Under the pieces are notes generated by a model. It saw only the letters and a list, made by a program, of their open reading frames with translations. It was not told where the DNA came from and did not search any database. From Flavobacteriales bacterium (lineage in GTDB: Bacteria; Bacteroidota; Bacteroidia; Flavobacteriales_F; PHOS-HE28), in contig JADJCS010000010.1 in assembly GCA_016703105.1 (NCBI GenBank), forward strand, positions 19,468 through 83,467: 64,000 nucleotides of DNA, read 5' to 3'. A program made the position numbers and the translations under genes. Positions 16,869-26,432 of this stretch are shown one piece after another. Within the stretch, counting starts at the first letter, position 1; the number at the start of each line of letters is the position of its first letter.

Positions 16869-19194
16869 TTACCGTGCGACTTTCACCGCCTTCTTCACCA
16901 AAGGAGCACCATCCACCAGTAGGGTGACATGGTACATGCCCGGCGCCAGGAAGCTGGTGTTCCAATCGTAGCGCTGCGTGCCTTCCATTTGCTGGCCCTC
17001 GAAGAGGTTGAACAGCGACTTGCCGCTCGCATCGCTCACCTGTAGGCTCACCATGCCTGCCTTCGGCAACGTGTAGCCGATCACCGTGCCTTCGCTGAAG
17101 GGGTTGGGAGTGATAGTGAGGCGTTGATCGGCGGCCTCGCTGGTGCGCAGTTCGTTCGTGTTCTGACCGTCGGTGTTGCCACCACCCAAGCCTTGCATCA
17201 TAGCGCGGCCTTCGCAGCAGGCGGCGAGGTCTTGTTCCATTGCATCCAAGCGCGCGTTCTGCTCGGCGATGGTGGCTTGTTGTTCTTGCATCGCGCCGAT
17301 CAACACAGGGATCAGACCGATGTAGTTTACAGATTTGAAGGTCATCGCCGGGGAAAGTTCGTTGCCCTGCTCATCGTAGGCGGCGGGGTCTGTCACATCG
17401 TCCACCAATTGCGGCAACACTTCTTCAAGGTCTTGGGCGAGGAGGCCGATCTGAGGCCCGCTCGGCGGGAACAAGTTCGCATGCACGCCGGGAATGAACT
17501 CGTAGGTCTTGGGGCTCAACTGCGCGATGATGCTGCTGGCATCCTCCAGGTCTTCCACATTGGTCTTCAAGTTCTCGTCCGAAGTGTTCGAGAAATTGAT
17601 CGTATACAGTGGCTGTTCCGCGCACCTTGCCGGTGAAGTACCCCGCCCAGTTGGTGGCTGTTGTATCGTCCACTTGGCCGTACACGCCAATATTGCCCAC
17701 TGAGCCTGTCTGAGCCCATCCGTAAACCCCATAATTGTTGGTGCCGCTGGAATTCGACCTCCCGTAAACAGCTCGGTTCTGCGCGCTGCCTTGGGAAACT
17801 CCATGCACACCCAGCGTCACACTTGAGCTTCCTGCCGCATAGGCTGAAACCCCAGTAGCGCCAGTGGTGCCACTGGCGCTTCCTTGTACGCCAATAGAGG
17901 AGCCACCCCCGCTACTATTCCCATATACCCCGTAGTTGTTCGTCACGGTCGAAGCTCCGCCCCCAGACTTGCCGTAGATCCCATAGGAGTTGGTCACAGT
18001 GCCACCCGAAGAGTTTCCGAGAGCCTCACCATGTACCCCATAGAGCTCGTACATAGTGATGCTTGCGTTGGTCGCCCGGGCTATTGCATGCACGCCCTTC
18101 GCCACGGAATCCGCGTTCGAGGCGGTGGCAGTAACACCATTGATCAGAACGGCATTCCCAGAATTGGGTGCTATGGTCGCCGTCATCGCGCTGTGCAGGT
18201 TGTTCGTGCCGTCCGCCTTCAAGTCGCACTGGATGCCGATCCGCGGTGTACCATCGGTCACCACATTGCTCACCACATCCAACTTGGCCGCTGGCGTGAT
18301 CGTACCGATCCCCACGCTATTGTCCTTGTCCGGGCAGCCGCTCACCGTCCCATAGGCGGTATAGACATCATCGTCAAAAGTGCCACCGGAGATCTGGTTC
18401 CACTCGCAATTGTCGGGTAGCGAAGAGACATCCCGCCAATGCAGCACACCAGCGGGATCGGTCACAACGATCTGGTCCAAGCTCGGATCTTCAAATGGGT
18501 TCGATGGCAGGTCCCGGATACGCACGGCGCCGTCCAAGACATCCAGCCGTTCCTCCGGATCCGTCGCCGCGGCGTTCCAGTCGCCGATACCCACATAGGC
18601 CTCGTCGTTCGACGGAACGAAGATCCGGAAGGTCTCCAGCCCTTCCAGGCACGTAGCACCGCTGGTGGCTCCGCTGTTGTAGTCATTGGTAAAAATGAAA
18701 CGCAAGCGATCGGTCAGGTAGGGGTCGTACTCCGCATCATCGCTCCACTGGAGTACTAGGTCGCTCTCGTCCGCGCCCCGGTACTTATGGCCAATGTAGC
18801 ACTGGTCGCCGTTGCCGGTCATGGTGATACCGTTCTTCATCCAACGCCGGAATCCCACGGCATTCATGTCCACACCTACGGAGTTGCTAGTGCTATCCAT
18901 CAGATGCAGGCGGCTGTACGGACCGACACCATTGAACAGACCCGGCTGCCGACTGATCCCTACCTAACCGTTCTGTTCAATGTTGGTGAACCCATTGATC
19001 GTGTTGGTCATGCGGGTTTCCAACAATTGCATTCGCCGCAGGTTGTGCGTACGGAAATTGAAGGGAACGTTGTCGATGTTTCCGACGAAGTTGGTCGTCG
19101 GGTTCATTCCAGTATTTCCGGTATCGTGCCATTCCTGGGCGCGCAAGCCCGTTGTGCTCACGCAAGCCGCGATGAGCAGAAGTCTTGTTTTCAT
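16869..19194 (-). CDS. T9SS-sorted protein with S74 chaperone-type domain (internal stop and frameshift)
   Basis: About 775 residues. N-terminus: signal peptide MKTRLLLIAACVSTTGLRAQ and a tail-fibre-like opening. Middle: many short YGVYG/GVHG/GVQG repeats (about 17,630-18,100), a low-complexity beta-solenoid. Then an intramolecular chaperone (peptidase S74-like) domain: NFSNTSDENLKTNVEDLEDASSII and GPQIGLLAQDLEEVLPQLV. The end is a T9SS sorting domain (LTITPNPFSEGTVIGYTLPKAGMVSLQVSDASGK). An in-frame TAG at 18964-18966 separates the first 76 codons from the rest, and a one-base shift at about 17,600-17,625 separates the repeats from the S74 domain. Protein similarity runs across both breaks, so sequence error or very recent decay is likely. 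Confidence 0.75.
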
Positions 19195-19221
19195 TTGGTC
19201 TTTGAGCTTTCGCGCAAAGCC

Positions 19222-20214
19222 TTATTCTCCCTTGACGAACCTTCCTGTCAGCGCGTGCTGGCCATCCGCTGCACGGACAACATAGAATCCTGGTGCCAAT
19301 ACCGGCACGTCCAAGCGGAATGATCCAGAGCGCGAAAATCTCGCTTCGAACACCGCTTTCCCCGATGCGTCGTGTATGCTCACTTCACTGGGTTGAAAAC
19401 TCGCAGGGTACCGGATCGAAAGGCCATCTCCAACCCACCACGCCCGAATACCTTCATCCGGTACTGCCATCACCTCTGGCAACAAGCGCACGGATACCTG
19501 ATCAATGTAGTAGTAGGCGTAGTTCAGGCCTGGATTGACGTAGATGCCCACCACGGAATCCGCCACATCGAAATTTCCGATCACCACCCACTCTTCACCT
19601 CCACTGGCAAAAAGGGTATCAACCAATTGCACCCAAGCTGCCCCTTCGATCAAATAAGGGGAGTTCGGATCTCGCAATTTGACCTGTGGCTCCACATGGA
19701 GCCAGTCCGGGGTATTCTCCCAAATGCTGTCAATCCCGAGCCAGACGCCAATATGGTCGGTTGCCCAACTAAACCCCTCCGGTCTGGAATAGTAGAGCCC
19801 AACCTGGTAGGCATTCCCTGACACCAAGGGTTCATTCAGCTTGGTCATTAAATACTCTCGGGTGTTGGAACTTCCTGGACCATACCAGTAAAAGGCCCCG
19901 GCATGCCTCAAGCCATCGAACGATTCTTGGTAGCCGGATGCTTGCATGTCCGGATCGTTCGGGTCCATCGAAAAGCCGCAGTCGCGGACGAGATCGCAGT
20001 CCCATACATCTGGCGTGGCGCTGTTCGGGTTGTACCAGCCTGAAGCTTTAAGTAGCAGGCATTGGGTGCCCACTTCACAATCCACAGTATCCTCGAAGCT
20101 CGGGTTGTTTACGAGGTTCTGTGCCGTCGCTATCCCAGCGAGAGCCACTGCCGCAGCCAAAGGGATGGCGCGGGCGGGAAGGTTCGTCAAGAAGGGTAGA
20201 AGTGCTTTGAGCAT
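19222..20214 (-). CDS. Secreted protein with C-terminal T9SS sorting domain
   Basis: 330-residue exported protein. The ATG at 20214 is preceded by an AAGGAG ribosome-binding site and starts a long signal peptide ending ALAGIATAQ. The mature protein opens with LVNNPSFED and contains a jelly-roll, carbohydrate-binding-like domain (DVWDCDLVRDCGFSMDPNDPDMQASGYQESFDGLRHAGAFYWYG). It ends with a T9SS sorting domain (GLSIRYPASFQPSEVSIHDASGKAVFEARFSRSGSFRLDVPVLAPGFYVVRAADGQ). It resembles the protein at 20822-21574, which begins LVNGSFES. Confidence 0.82.
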   Translation of the reverse strand: MLKALLPFLTNLPARAIPLAAAVALAGIATAQNLVNNPSFEDTVDCEVGTQCLLLKASGWYNPNSATPDVWDCDLVRDCGFSMDPNDPDMQASGYQESFDGLRHAGAFYWYGPGSSNTREYLMTKLNEPLVSGNAYQVGLYYSRPEGFSWATDHIGVWLGIDSIWENTPDWLHVEPQVKLRDPNSPYLIEGAAWVQLVDTLFASGGEEWVVIGNFDVADSVVGIYVNPGLNYAYYYIDQVSVRLLPEVMAVPDEGIRAWWVGDGLSIRYPASFQPSEVSIHDASGKAVFEARFSRSGSFRLDVPVLAPGFYVVRAADGQHALTGRFVKGE

Positions 20215-20265
20215 GTTGTTCTCCTTGTTAAAGCAACCCATTGGCACATGGAAGACATGCCTTAT

Positions 20266-20273
20266 CGAAGATA
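20266..20273 (-). promoter_or_regulatory. Candidate -7 promoter box for the T9SS gene at 20214
   Basis: On the minus strand the sequence reads TATCTTCG, a one-base variant of the Bacteroidota -7 consensus TAnnTTTG, 51 bases before the start codon. It lies inside the small dyad CTTATC-TTC-GATAAG. No clear -33 TTTG is seen at the usual spacing. Confidence 0.35.
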
Positions 20274-20413
20274 AGCTGCCCGCCGCTTCCGGTCCACCTG
20301 GTGGCCGGGTGCTCTTTCCGCCCGAAGGAGCGGTTGCCTTGCTCTCCTCCGGATCGGCGTGCTTTTGTTTCACCGGTTCATCTTACGTCGCAGTTAGGTG
20401 AGACTTGGTAACA

Positions 20414-20450
20414 GAGGCCCTGCTGGCTCCACCGGCGGGGTCTCGCTTTT
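20414..20450 (+). terminator. Orphan plus-strand intrinsic terminator
   Basis: GAGGCCCTGCTGG (20414-20426) pairs over 13 positions, including G-T pairs, with CCGGCGGGGTCTC (20432-20444) around loop CTCCA, followed by GCTTTT. The T-run is on the plus strand, but no plus-strand gene lies upstream; the neighbour on the left is transcribed away from here. It may end an unannotated small RNA. Confidence 0.5.
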
Positions 20451-20633
20451 CGTAGGCTATTGTCACGCCGCACGCAACCGCATGCGGCAAGTTTTCGGCG
20501 AGAGGATGGGATATGGAGAGGTCCGGATACATGAGAGGTCATGTGCTTTTCTTCCCGGAGCCTGGAGGTTGAAAGCGGTAAGGAACGTAAAGCGGCCGGA
20601 GGCGTTTGCGACGATAGTTGAAAACTTCAGTGT

Positions 20634-20657
20634 GATCGTGGAATTAGTTCCACGATC
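20634..20657. other. Perfect 10-bp hairpin in the intergenic region
   Basis: Arms at 20634-20643 and 20648-20657 are exactly complementary with a four-base TTAG loop. There is no T-run, so it is not a typical terminator. It may be an operator or part of a structured RNA. Confidence 0.45.
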
Positions 20658-20821
20658 CAGTGCTGGCGGTACTCTCAGAAGTTTAGGTAGAAATGTCTCA
20701 ATTGTTAAGAGAGGGTGTTCAGCCCATCCTGGCTCGGGCCGTCCGAGTGTGCTGCACAAGGCTGTGGAGCCCTGGTGACCGCATTGTCTACTTTCGGTAC
20801 GCCCCCTTCAAACGTGCCCGC

Positions 20822-21574
20822 ATGAAAGCACTCCTCGTTTGCTTCCTGCTCCTGCTCACCACGCCCACGAACGCGCAATTGGTGAACGGGAGTTTCGAGA
20901 GCAACGGCGCATTCAGCTTGGCGGGTTGGGAATGGACCTGCGAAACACCTGTAGGCGGGAACGATGTCCCTGCGGGCACCGGCCAATGGAGCGTGCGCAA
21001 GAACATGGGCGACGCGAATTGTTCGCCCAACTTCCTCTACCAGCGCATCCCCTTCGCGCAGGCCGGTGACTATTGGAAGGTGAGCGGCTGGGTGAAGGTG
21101 GATGCCATGGGCTGGGATGCCCTGCCGCGTATGGGCCTTGCCAGTGTAGGCAACGGCGCTTTCACCACGCAGTCCTGGATCGGGAGCCCAGCGTTGGTGT
21201 GGAACTATTGCTGGATCTGGGATACGGTGCATGCCACCGCCATCGATACCGCCGTCGTGCTCCTTACGAGTGGTGATGGTTTCTTGGGAGCGGGCTGGTT
21301 CGATGGGATCGAATTAGAACCCCTGCTCAACGGTATCGGTGAGCTTATCGACATCAACACCTATTTCGATCCGGAGCAGATCTTTCATCTCTCCGCGGGC
21401 GAGCATGCGATCCGCAGCGTGCGCTTGTTCGATGCCGCCGGTCGTGTGGTACATGCGGATATCGTCGCACCGGGGAACACGGCCTTGGCAACGCCCGATC
21501 TGAAACCCGGCGTGTACCTGGTGAAGCTTTCCACCGATGCGGGGCCTGCGACCACACGCTTCGTGAAGCCTTGA
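20822..21574 (+). CDS. Secreted protein with C-terminal T9SS sorting domain
   Basis: 250-residue exported protein: signal peptide MKALLVCFLLLLTTPTNAQ, mature start LVNGSFESNGAFSLAGWEWTCETPVGGND typical of jelly-roll carbohydrate-binding-like domains, and a C-terminal sorting domain (IRSVRLFDAAGRVVHADIVAPGNTALATPDLKPGVYLVKLSTDAGPATTRFVKP). The upstream in-frame extension is rejected because it lacks a signal peptide. Substrate unknown. Confidence 0.82.
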   Translation: MKALLVCFLLLLTTPTNAQLVNGSFESNGAFSLAGWEWTCETPVGGNDVPAGTGQWSVRKNMGDANCSPNFLYQRIPFAQAGDYWKVSGWVKVDAMGWDALPRMGLASVGNGAFTTQSWIGSPALVWNYCWIWDTVHATAIDTAVVLLTSGDGFLGAGWFDGIELEPLLNGIGELIDINTYFDPEQIFHLSAGEHAIRSVRLFDAAGRVVHADIVAPGNTALATPDLKPGVYLVKLSTDAGPATTRFVKP

Positions 21575-21599
21575 GCTTCCGTCGCCTCTTTCCACCCCA

Positions 21600-21646
21600 T
21601 TGATCACGATCCTCTGTTCGTGATCGAAGCGCCCTGCTGACGGCAG
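21600..21646 (+). repeat. Tandem-hairpin intergenic repeat, copy 1
   Basis: First hairpin: GATCACGA (21602-21609) with TCGTGATC (21618-21625). Second hairpin: CTGC (21634-21637) with GCAG (21643-21646) and apex TGACG. The same arrangement, with the same first stem and a CTGACGG apex in the second, occurs at 30359-30409. Both copies lie 25-40 bases after a plus-strand stop codon, like a REP-type element. Confidence 0.6.
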
Positions 21647-21691
21647 TTCCTCGCGCAGCGCGCCGTCGCTGGAGCTATGGCGCGTAAACGA

Positions 21692-21720
21692 CCCGAAGGG
21701 CATTGTTGAGATGCGGTCTA
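21692..21720 (+). repeat. Partial copy of the MITE end sequence
   Basis: These 29 bases match 25 of 29 positions of the right end of the element at 44856-45021 (44993-45021), starting CCCGAAGGGCATT. I do not find the matching left end within 170 bases upstream, so this is a solo or truncated end. It lies 12 bases before the start of the acetyl-CoA hydrolase gene. Confidence 0.55.
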
Positions 21721-21732
21721 CCTTCAACGCCG

Positions 21733-23007
21733 ATGGGAAAGTGCGCCACGGCCGCCGAAGCGGTCGGAGCCATCACAGCGGGTCAGCGGGTGTTCCTCCA
21801 CGGGAGCGCGGCCACACCGCGCGTGTTGGTGAACGCCCTGTTGGCGCGTGCCGGTGAGCTGCGGGATGTGGAACTCGTGAGCATCAGCACGCTAGGCGCC
21901 CTGGACCTTGACCGCCCTGACGTACAACGCGCCTTTTTCATCAACTCCCTCTTCGTTTCGCAGAACGTGCGCGAGGTGGTGAACGGACCGGGTGGTGACT
22001 ATGTACCTGTTTTTTTGAGCGAGATCCCGCGCTTGTTCGATCGTAAGGTGCTGCCGCTGGACGTCGCGCTCGTGCATCTCTCGCCGCCGGACCGGCATGG
22101 CTTCTGTTCCCTGGGCGTCTCCGTGGATGTGGCGCGCGCGGCGGTGCGCAACGCGCGGGTGGTGATCGCTCAGATCAATGCACGCATGCCGCGTACCCAT
22201 GGGGAGGGACAAGTGCATATCGATCGGCTGAACGCTTTTGTGGAAGTGGATGAGCCGTTGCCCGAGGTGGACTATGCGGGTCGCATCGGTGAACGCGAAC
22301 ACCGCATCGGTGAGCATTGCGCGGGCCTGATAGAGGACGGCGCCACGCTGCAACTCGGCATCGGCGCCATCCCCGATGCGGTGCTCGGCGCTCTGCACGG
22401 GCACAAGGACCTGGGCGTACACACCGAGATGTGCTCCAACGGTATCGTCGATCTGATCGAGCGGGGCGTGATCACCAACCGGCTGAAGCGGAAGCATCCA
22501 GGGCGCGTGGTCACCAGTTTCGCGATCGGCACGCGGAAACTCTATGACCATATCGACGACAATCCACAGTTCGCCTTTCTCGATGCCCAATACGTGAACG
22601 ATGGCCATGTCATCCGTTCCAATCCGAAGGCGACCGCGATCAATAGCGCCATCGAGATCGACCTCACCGGCCAGGTCTGCTCGGACAGCATCGGCAGCTA
22701 CCAATACTCCGGGGTCGGGGGGCAGATGGATTTCATGCGTGGTGCGGCCCTGAGCGAAGGCGGCAAGCCCATCATAGCGATGGCATCCACCACGGGCGAT
22801 GGTGCGTCCAAGATCGTCCCCTTCCTGCGGCAAGGGGCCGGGGTGGTCACCACCCGCGCGCATGTCCATTACGTGGTCACCGAGTTCGGCGTGGCGTATC
22901 TGTATGGTCGCAACCTCCGCCAACGTGCGGAGGCTTTGACGGCGATCGCCCATCCCCATCATCGCGAAGCACTGGAACGAGCTACGCTCGAACGGTTCAG
23001 TACGTAG
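21733..23007 (+). CDS. Acetyl-CoA hydrolase/transferase family protein
   Basis: 424-residue CoA-transferase of the acetyl-CoA hydrolase/4-hydroxybutyrate CoA-transferase type. N-terminal domain: GQRVFLHGSAATPRVLVNALLARA. Middle: LQLGIGAIPDAVLGALHGHKDLGVHTEM, with the catalytic Glu expected nearby. C-terminal domain: GQVCSDSIGSYQYSGVGGQMDFMRGA, a conserved CoA-transferase glycine-rich segment, then AHVHYVVTEFGVAYLYG. It moves CoA between acetate/butyrate and other acids, or hydrolyses acetyl-CoA. The ATG at 21733 is preferred over an earlier non-ATG start. It leads a run of fermentative/low-oxygen genes. Confidence 0.88.
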   Translation: MGKCATAAEAVGAITAGQRVFLHGSAATPRVLVNALLARAGELRDVELVSISTLGALDLDRPDVQRAFFINSLFVSQNVREVVNGPGGDYVPVFLSEIPRLFDRKVLPLDVALVHLSPPDRHGFCSLGVSVDVARAAVRNARVVIAQINARMPRTHGEGQVHIDRLNAFVEVDEPLPEVDYAGRIGEREHRIGEHCAGLIEDGATLQLGIGAIPDAVLGALHGHKDLGVHTEMCSNGIVDLIERGVITNRLKRKHPGRVVTSFAIGTRKLYDHIDDNPQFAFLDAQYVNDGHVIRSNPKATAINSAIEIDLTGQVCSDSIGSYQYSGVGGQMDFMRGAALSEGGKPIIAMASTTGDGASKIVPFLRQGAGVVTTRAHVHYVVTEFGVAYLYGRNLRQRAEALTAIAHPHHREALERATLERFST

Positions 23008-23117
23008 CGGATGACGATCGCACTGCAAGGGATGGGAATGCCTTTTGCTCGATGGCTGAAGTACATTCGACGGAACGCGCCTGCGATCAAGTCGGTCGTT
23101 CGAAATTGACCCTTACG

Positions 23118-23944
23118 ATGGCCGCACTTTTTGGATCGGACGCGTTCACCCGGCGCAGATCACGGAACGCATCGAACGTGTCGGTGTGGTGAAAGCTCGC
23201 CTGCCGTTGTTATCATTGGTCTTGTTGGGAGTGCTCGCAGGTGCTTTCATCGGCCTTGGTGCGATGTATGCCACTTTGGTGACGGCCGATGCGGACCTCG
23301 GTCACGCTGTGGGCCGCGTGCTCGGCGGCGTGGTCTTTTGATTGGGTCTGCTCTTGGTGGTGATCGCGGGCGCGGAGCTCTTCACTGGGAACAACCTGCT
23401 CGCCATGGCATGGGCCGACGGGCGGATCACGACGCGGGAGGTTCTGCGCAACTGGGTGGTCGTGTGCCTGGCCAATTTCTTGGGAGCCGCTGGGATCGCG
23501 TTGTTGGTGCATCTCTCCGGCCACACCGAGATGAACGGCGGGGCCGTGGCGGACCAGTACGTGAGGATCGCCGCCGCGAAATGCACGCTTCCCTTCTGGA
23601 GGGCTTTCTTCAGCGGGGTATTGTGCAATATCCTGGTGTGTCTGGTCGTGTGGATGGCATTCGCTGGGCGCAGTGTGATGGACAAGGCGGTCGCGATCGT
23701 GTTCCCGATCTCCGCCTTCGTGGCGGCGGGTTTCGAGCACAGCGTCGCCAACATGTACCTCATTCCGATCGGCATGTTGTGCGTGAGCGCCGGATCGACG
23801 ATCACCGCTGGCGTGGACATCACATGGGTCGGCATGCTGGGCAACCTCGCACCGGTGATCCTGGGCAATCTGCTCGGGGGAAGTGGTTTCGTAGCCTTCA
23901 TCTATGACATGATCTACCGGCGCGATCCGCGCATCTCCCCATGA
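23118..23944 (+). CDS. Formate/nitrite transporter family channel (frameshift and internal stop)
   Basis: About 275-residue FNT channel for formate, nitrite or a related anion. It starts MAALFGSDAFT at 23118. Adding one C in the CCC run near 23,150 restores the family sequence PAQITERIERVGVVKARLPLL. An in-frame TGA at 23339-23341 lies between GGVVF and LGLLLVVIAGAELFTGNNL, where a Ser codon (TCA) is expected. The remainder is intact: GAELFTGNNLLAMAWADGRIT, NWVVVCLANFLGA and AAGFEHSVANMYLIPIGML are strong FNT motifs. Six membrane segments are visible. With both defects corrected it would be full length. ppsA follows about 100 bases later. Confidence 0.8.
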
Positions 23945-24039
23945 TGTTGCGCGGCCAAGCTCGGTGACGCACCGCTACGTGCGCTCGATGAATGACGGAT
24001 GGCAGTTCCCATGCGCTCAGGTGGAGCTACCTTCATGGC

Positions 24040-26432
24040 ATGAACACCTCGATCAAGTGGTTGCGTGCTTTGCGCAATACGGATGTGGCCAGCGTGGGCG
24101 GCAAGAACGCTTCGCTGGGGGAGATGATCGGAACGCTCGCCAGCAGGGGATCGTTGTGCCCGATGGCTTCGCGATCACCGCGCAGGCCTATTGGTATTTC
24201 CTGGAAGCCAACCGGATCAAGGAACTCTTGGCGGCTTGCATGGCGCGGGTCGACCGAAAGGGCCTAACGAATCTGACGACCATTGCGGAGGAGGCCCGTG
24301 CCTTGGTCCTGAAGGCCACCTGGCCCGAAGACCTTGCGCAGGAGATCCGCAGCGCTTACCGCGCACTCTCCGTTGAACACAATTCCGTCGCCGTGCGCAG
24401 CAGCGCCACCGCCGAGGACCTGCCTACCGCGAGTTTCGCGGGACGCCACGAGAGCTTCCTGAACATCCAAGGCGAGGAGGCCCTGCTCGATGCCGCACGG
24501 CGGTGTTACGCCTCCCTGTTCATGGAGCGCGCCATCAAGTACCGGCAGGACATGGGTTTCCCTGACATGAAGGTGGCCCTGTCCATCGGCGTGCAGCACA
24601 TGGTGCGCTCGGACGTGGGCGGGGCCGGTGTGCTGTTCACGTTGGAACCGGAAAGCGGCTATCGCAACGTAGTGCATGTGGCCGCCAACTGGGGCCTCGG
24701 CGAGAACGTGGTGCAGGGCGCCGTGGAGACCGATGAGTACCAGGTCTTCAAGCCGACCTTGCGCGCAGGGAAACACGCCATCCTCCAGCGCAAACTGGGC
24801 GCGAAACAAAAGACCATGGTGCTGGAACCCGCAGGTGACGGACGGCCTGGATCGAGCACGGTCAACCTTGACACCACCGTGGAACAGCGCGAACGTTTCG
24901 TGCTTTCCGATGAGGAGATCCACCAGCTCGCCCACTGGGCCCTGACCATTGAGGACCACTACGGCATGCCCATGGACATCGAGTGGGCGAAGGACGGCAT
25001 CACCGGCAAGCTCTACATCGTGCAGGCGAGGCCGGAGACGGTACACTCCGCAAAAGACCCCTTCCAACTGAAGGAATACGCGTTGAAGGGCAAGGGTGCG
25101 GTACTCGTCACCGGCAGCGCGGTGGGCAGCAAGATCGCGGCGGGCCGGGTGCGCAAGCTTGATTCGCCCGCGCAGGCCGATCAACTCCAGGATGGCGAAG
25201 TGCTCGTCACCGACATCACCAACCCGGACTGGGACCCGGTGCTGAAACGGGCTTCGGCGATCGTCACCAACAAGGGTGGGCGCACCAGCCATGCTGCGAT
25301 CGTGGCGCGGGAGATGGGCACCGTGGCCATCGTGGGCGCGCTCAACGCCACGGACGTGTTGCAGGATGGTCAGCTCGTCACTGTGAGCTGCGCCGAGGGA
25401 CGGACCGGTAAGGTCCACAATGGCTTGCTCGAATGGACCGAGCTCAGCATTGATCTGAAGTCGGTGGCACTGCCACGTACCGATGCCATGCTCATCCTGG
25501 CCGATCCGGAGAAAGCCTTCCGCTATTCCTTCTACCCGAACCGCGGGGTGGGCCTGATGCGCCTGGAGTTCGTGATCAACAACACCATCCGCGTTCACCC
25601 CATGGCGCTGGTGAAATTCGACGAGCTGACCGACGCGACGGCGAAGGCCGAGATCGAGGAACTGACCCGTCATCATCCTGACAAGCGTCACTACTTCATC
25701 GAGCACTTGGCGGAAGCCGTGGCCACGATCGCGGCCGCTTTCCACCCGCATGATGTGATCGTGCGCATGAGCGACTTCAAGACGAACGAGTACGCCAGTC
25801 TGCTGGGCGGCAAGCAGTTCGAACCCGAGGAGGAGAACCCGATGATCGGTTTCCGTGGGGCCTCCCGGTATTACAACGAGCGATACCGCGAAGGCTTCCG
25901 CTTGGAATGCGCCGCCATGAAGCGTGTGCGTGAGGAGATGGGACTCACCAACGTGAAGCTGATGATCCCCTTCTGTCGCACCGTGGGAGAGGCCGGGCGC
26001 GTGGTGGAACTGATGGCGGAGTTCGGGTTGAAGCGCGGAGAGAACGGACTTCAGATCTACATGATGACCGAGATCCCCAGTAACGTGGTCCGAGCGAAGG
26101 ACTTCGCGAAGCACTTCGATGGCTTCAGCATCGGGTCCAACGATCTCACACAGCTCACTCTGGGCATCGACCGCGATTCCGCGATCATCAGCGAACTCTT
26201 CAGCGAGAGCGACCCTGCGGTCACCGACATGATCACGAGCGTGATCGCCTCGGCCCATGCCACCGGCACGCGCATCGGACTGTGCGGGCAGGCCCCCAGC
26301 GACGATCCCAGCTTCGCGAAGTTCCTCGTGGAACAGGGCATCGACAGCATCTCCTTCAACCCCGACGCGTTGATCAATGGGATCACCAATATCCTGGCCG
26401 CGGAGCGTGAACTGGTGAAGGCGGACACGTAG
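24040..26432 (+). CDS. ppsA: Phosphoenolpyruvate synthase (5' frameshift)
   Basis: About 797 residues; converts pyruvate + ATP to PEP + AMP + phosphate in gluconeogenesis. The N-terminus [37 protein letters not shown] is in a different frame from the rest. One missing G in the run at about 24,146-24,149 separates it from [18 protein letters not shown]. Then come the ATP-grasp domain ([23 protein letters not shown]), the swivelling domain with the phospho-His ([16 protein letters not shown], His codon near 25,289) and the C-terminal TIM barrel with [19 protein letters not shown] and catalytic Cys in [12 protein letters not shown]. The stop overlaps the next frame by one base. Confidence 0.92.

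Larger units (their letters stand above)
20215..20821. other. 607-base intergenic region between divergent T9SS genes
   Basis: I see no convincing coding sequence here on either strand. It holds the minus-strand promoter box at 20266-20273, the plus-strand terminator at 20414-20450, a perfect hairpin at 20634-20657 (arms GATCGTGGAA and TTCCACGATC, loop TTAG) and a TACTTTCG box at 20789-20796, 25 bases before the next gene. The length and structures are more than two promoters need. Confidence 0.5.

Noticed and set aside
17630..18100. YGVYG-type repeats considered as a CRISPR or DNA-level tandem repeat
   Set aside because: The repetition is at protein level with irregular period and varied codons, as expected of a beta-solenoid surface protein; there are no conserved DNA repeats with spacers.
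704..18966. Recoding of TAG as an amino acid, suggested by in-frame TAG codons in nosD and in the S74-type protein
   Set aside because: TAG ends intact genes normally here (CopD-like gene at 2881-2883, ppsA at 26430-26432, M48 at 44856-44858), and a TGA interrupts fnt in the same way. Point errors or mutations explain all three.
20398..20778. 126-codon plus-strand frame in the intergenic region
   Set aside because: No family resemblance, no ribosome-binding site, and the frame contains the terminator and the perfect hairpin.
23339..23341. TGA in the formate/nitrite transporter as a selenocysteine codon
   Set aside because: The family has Ser at this place, no selenocysteine is known in FNT channels, no stem-loop is evident after it, and a frameshift lies 190 bases upstream in the same gene.
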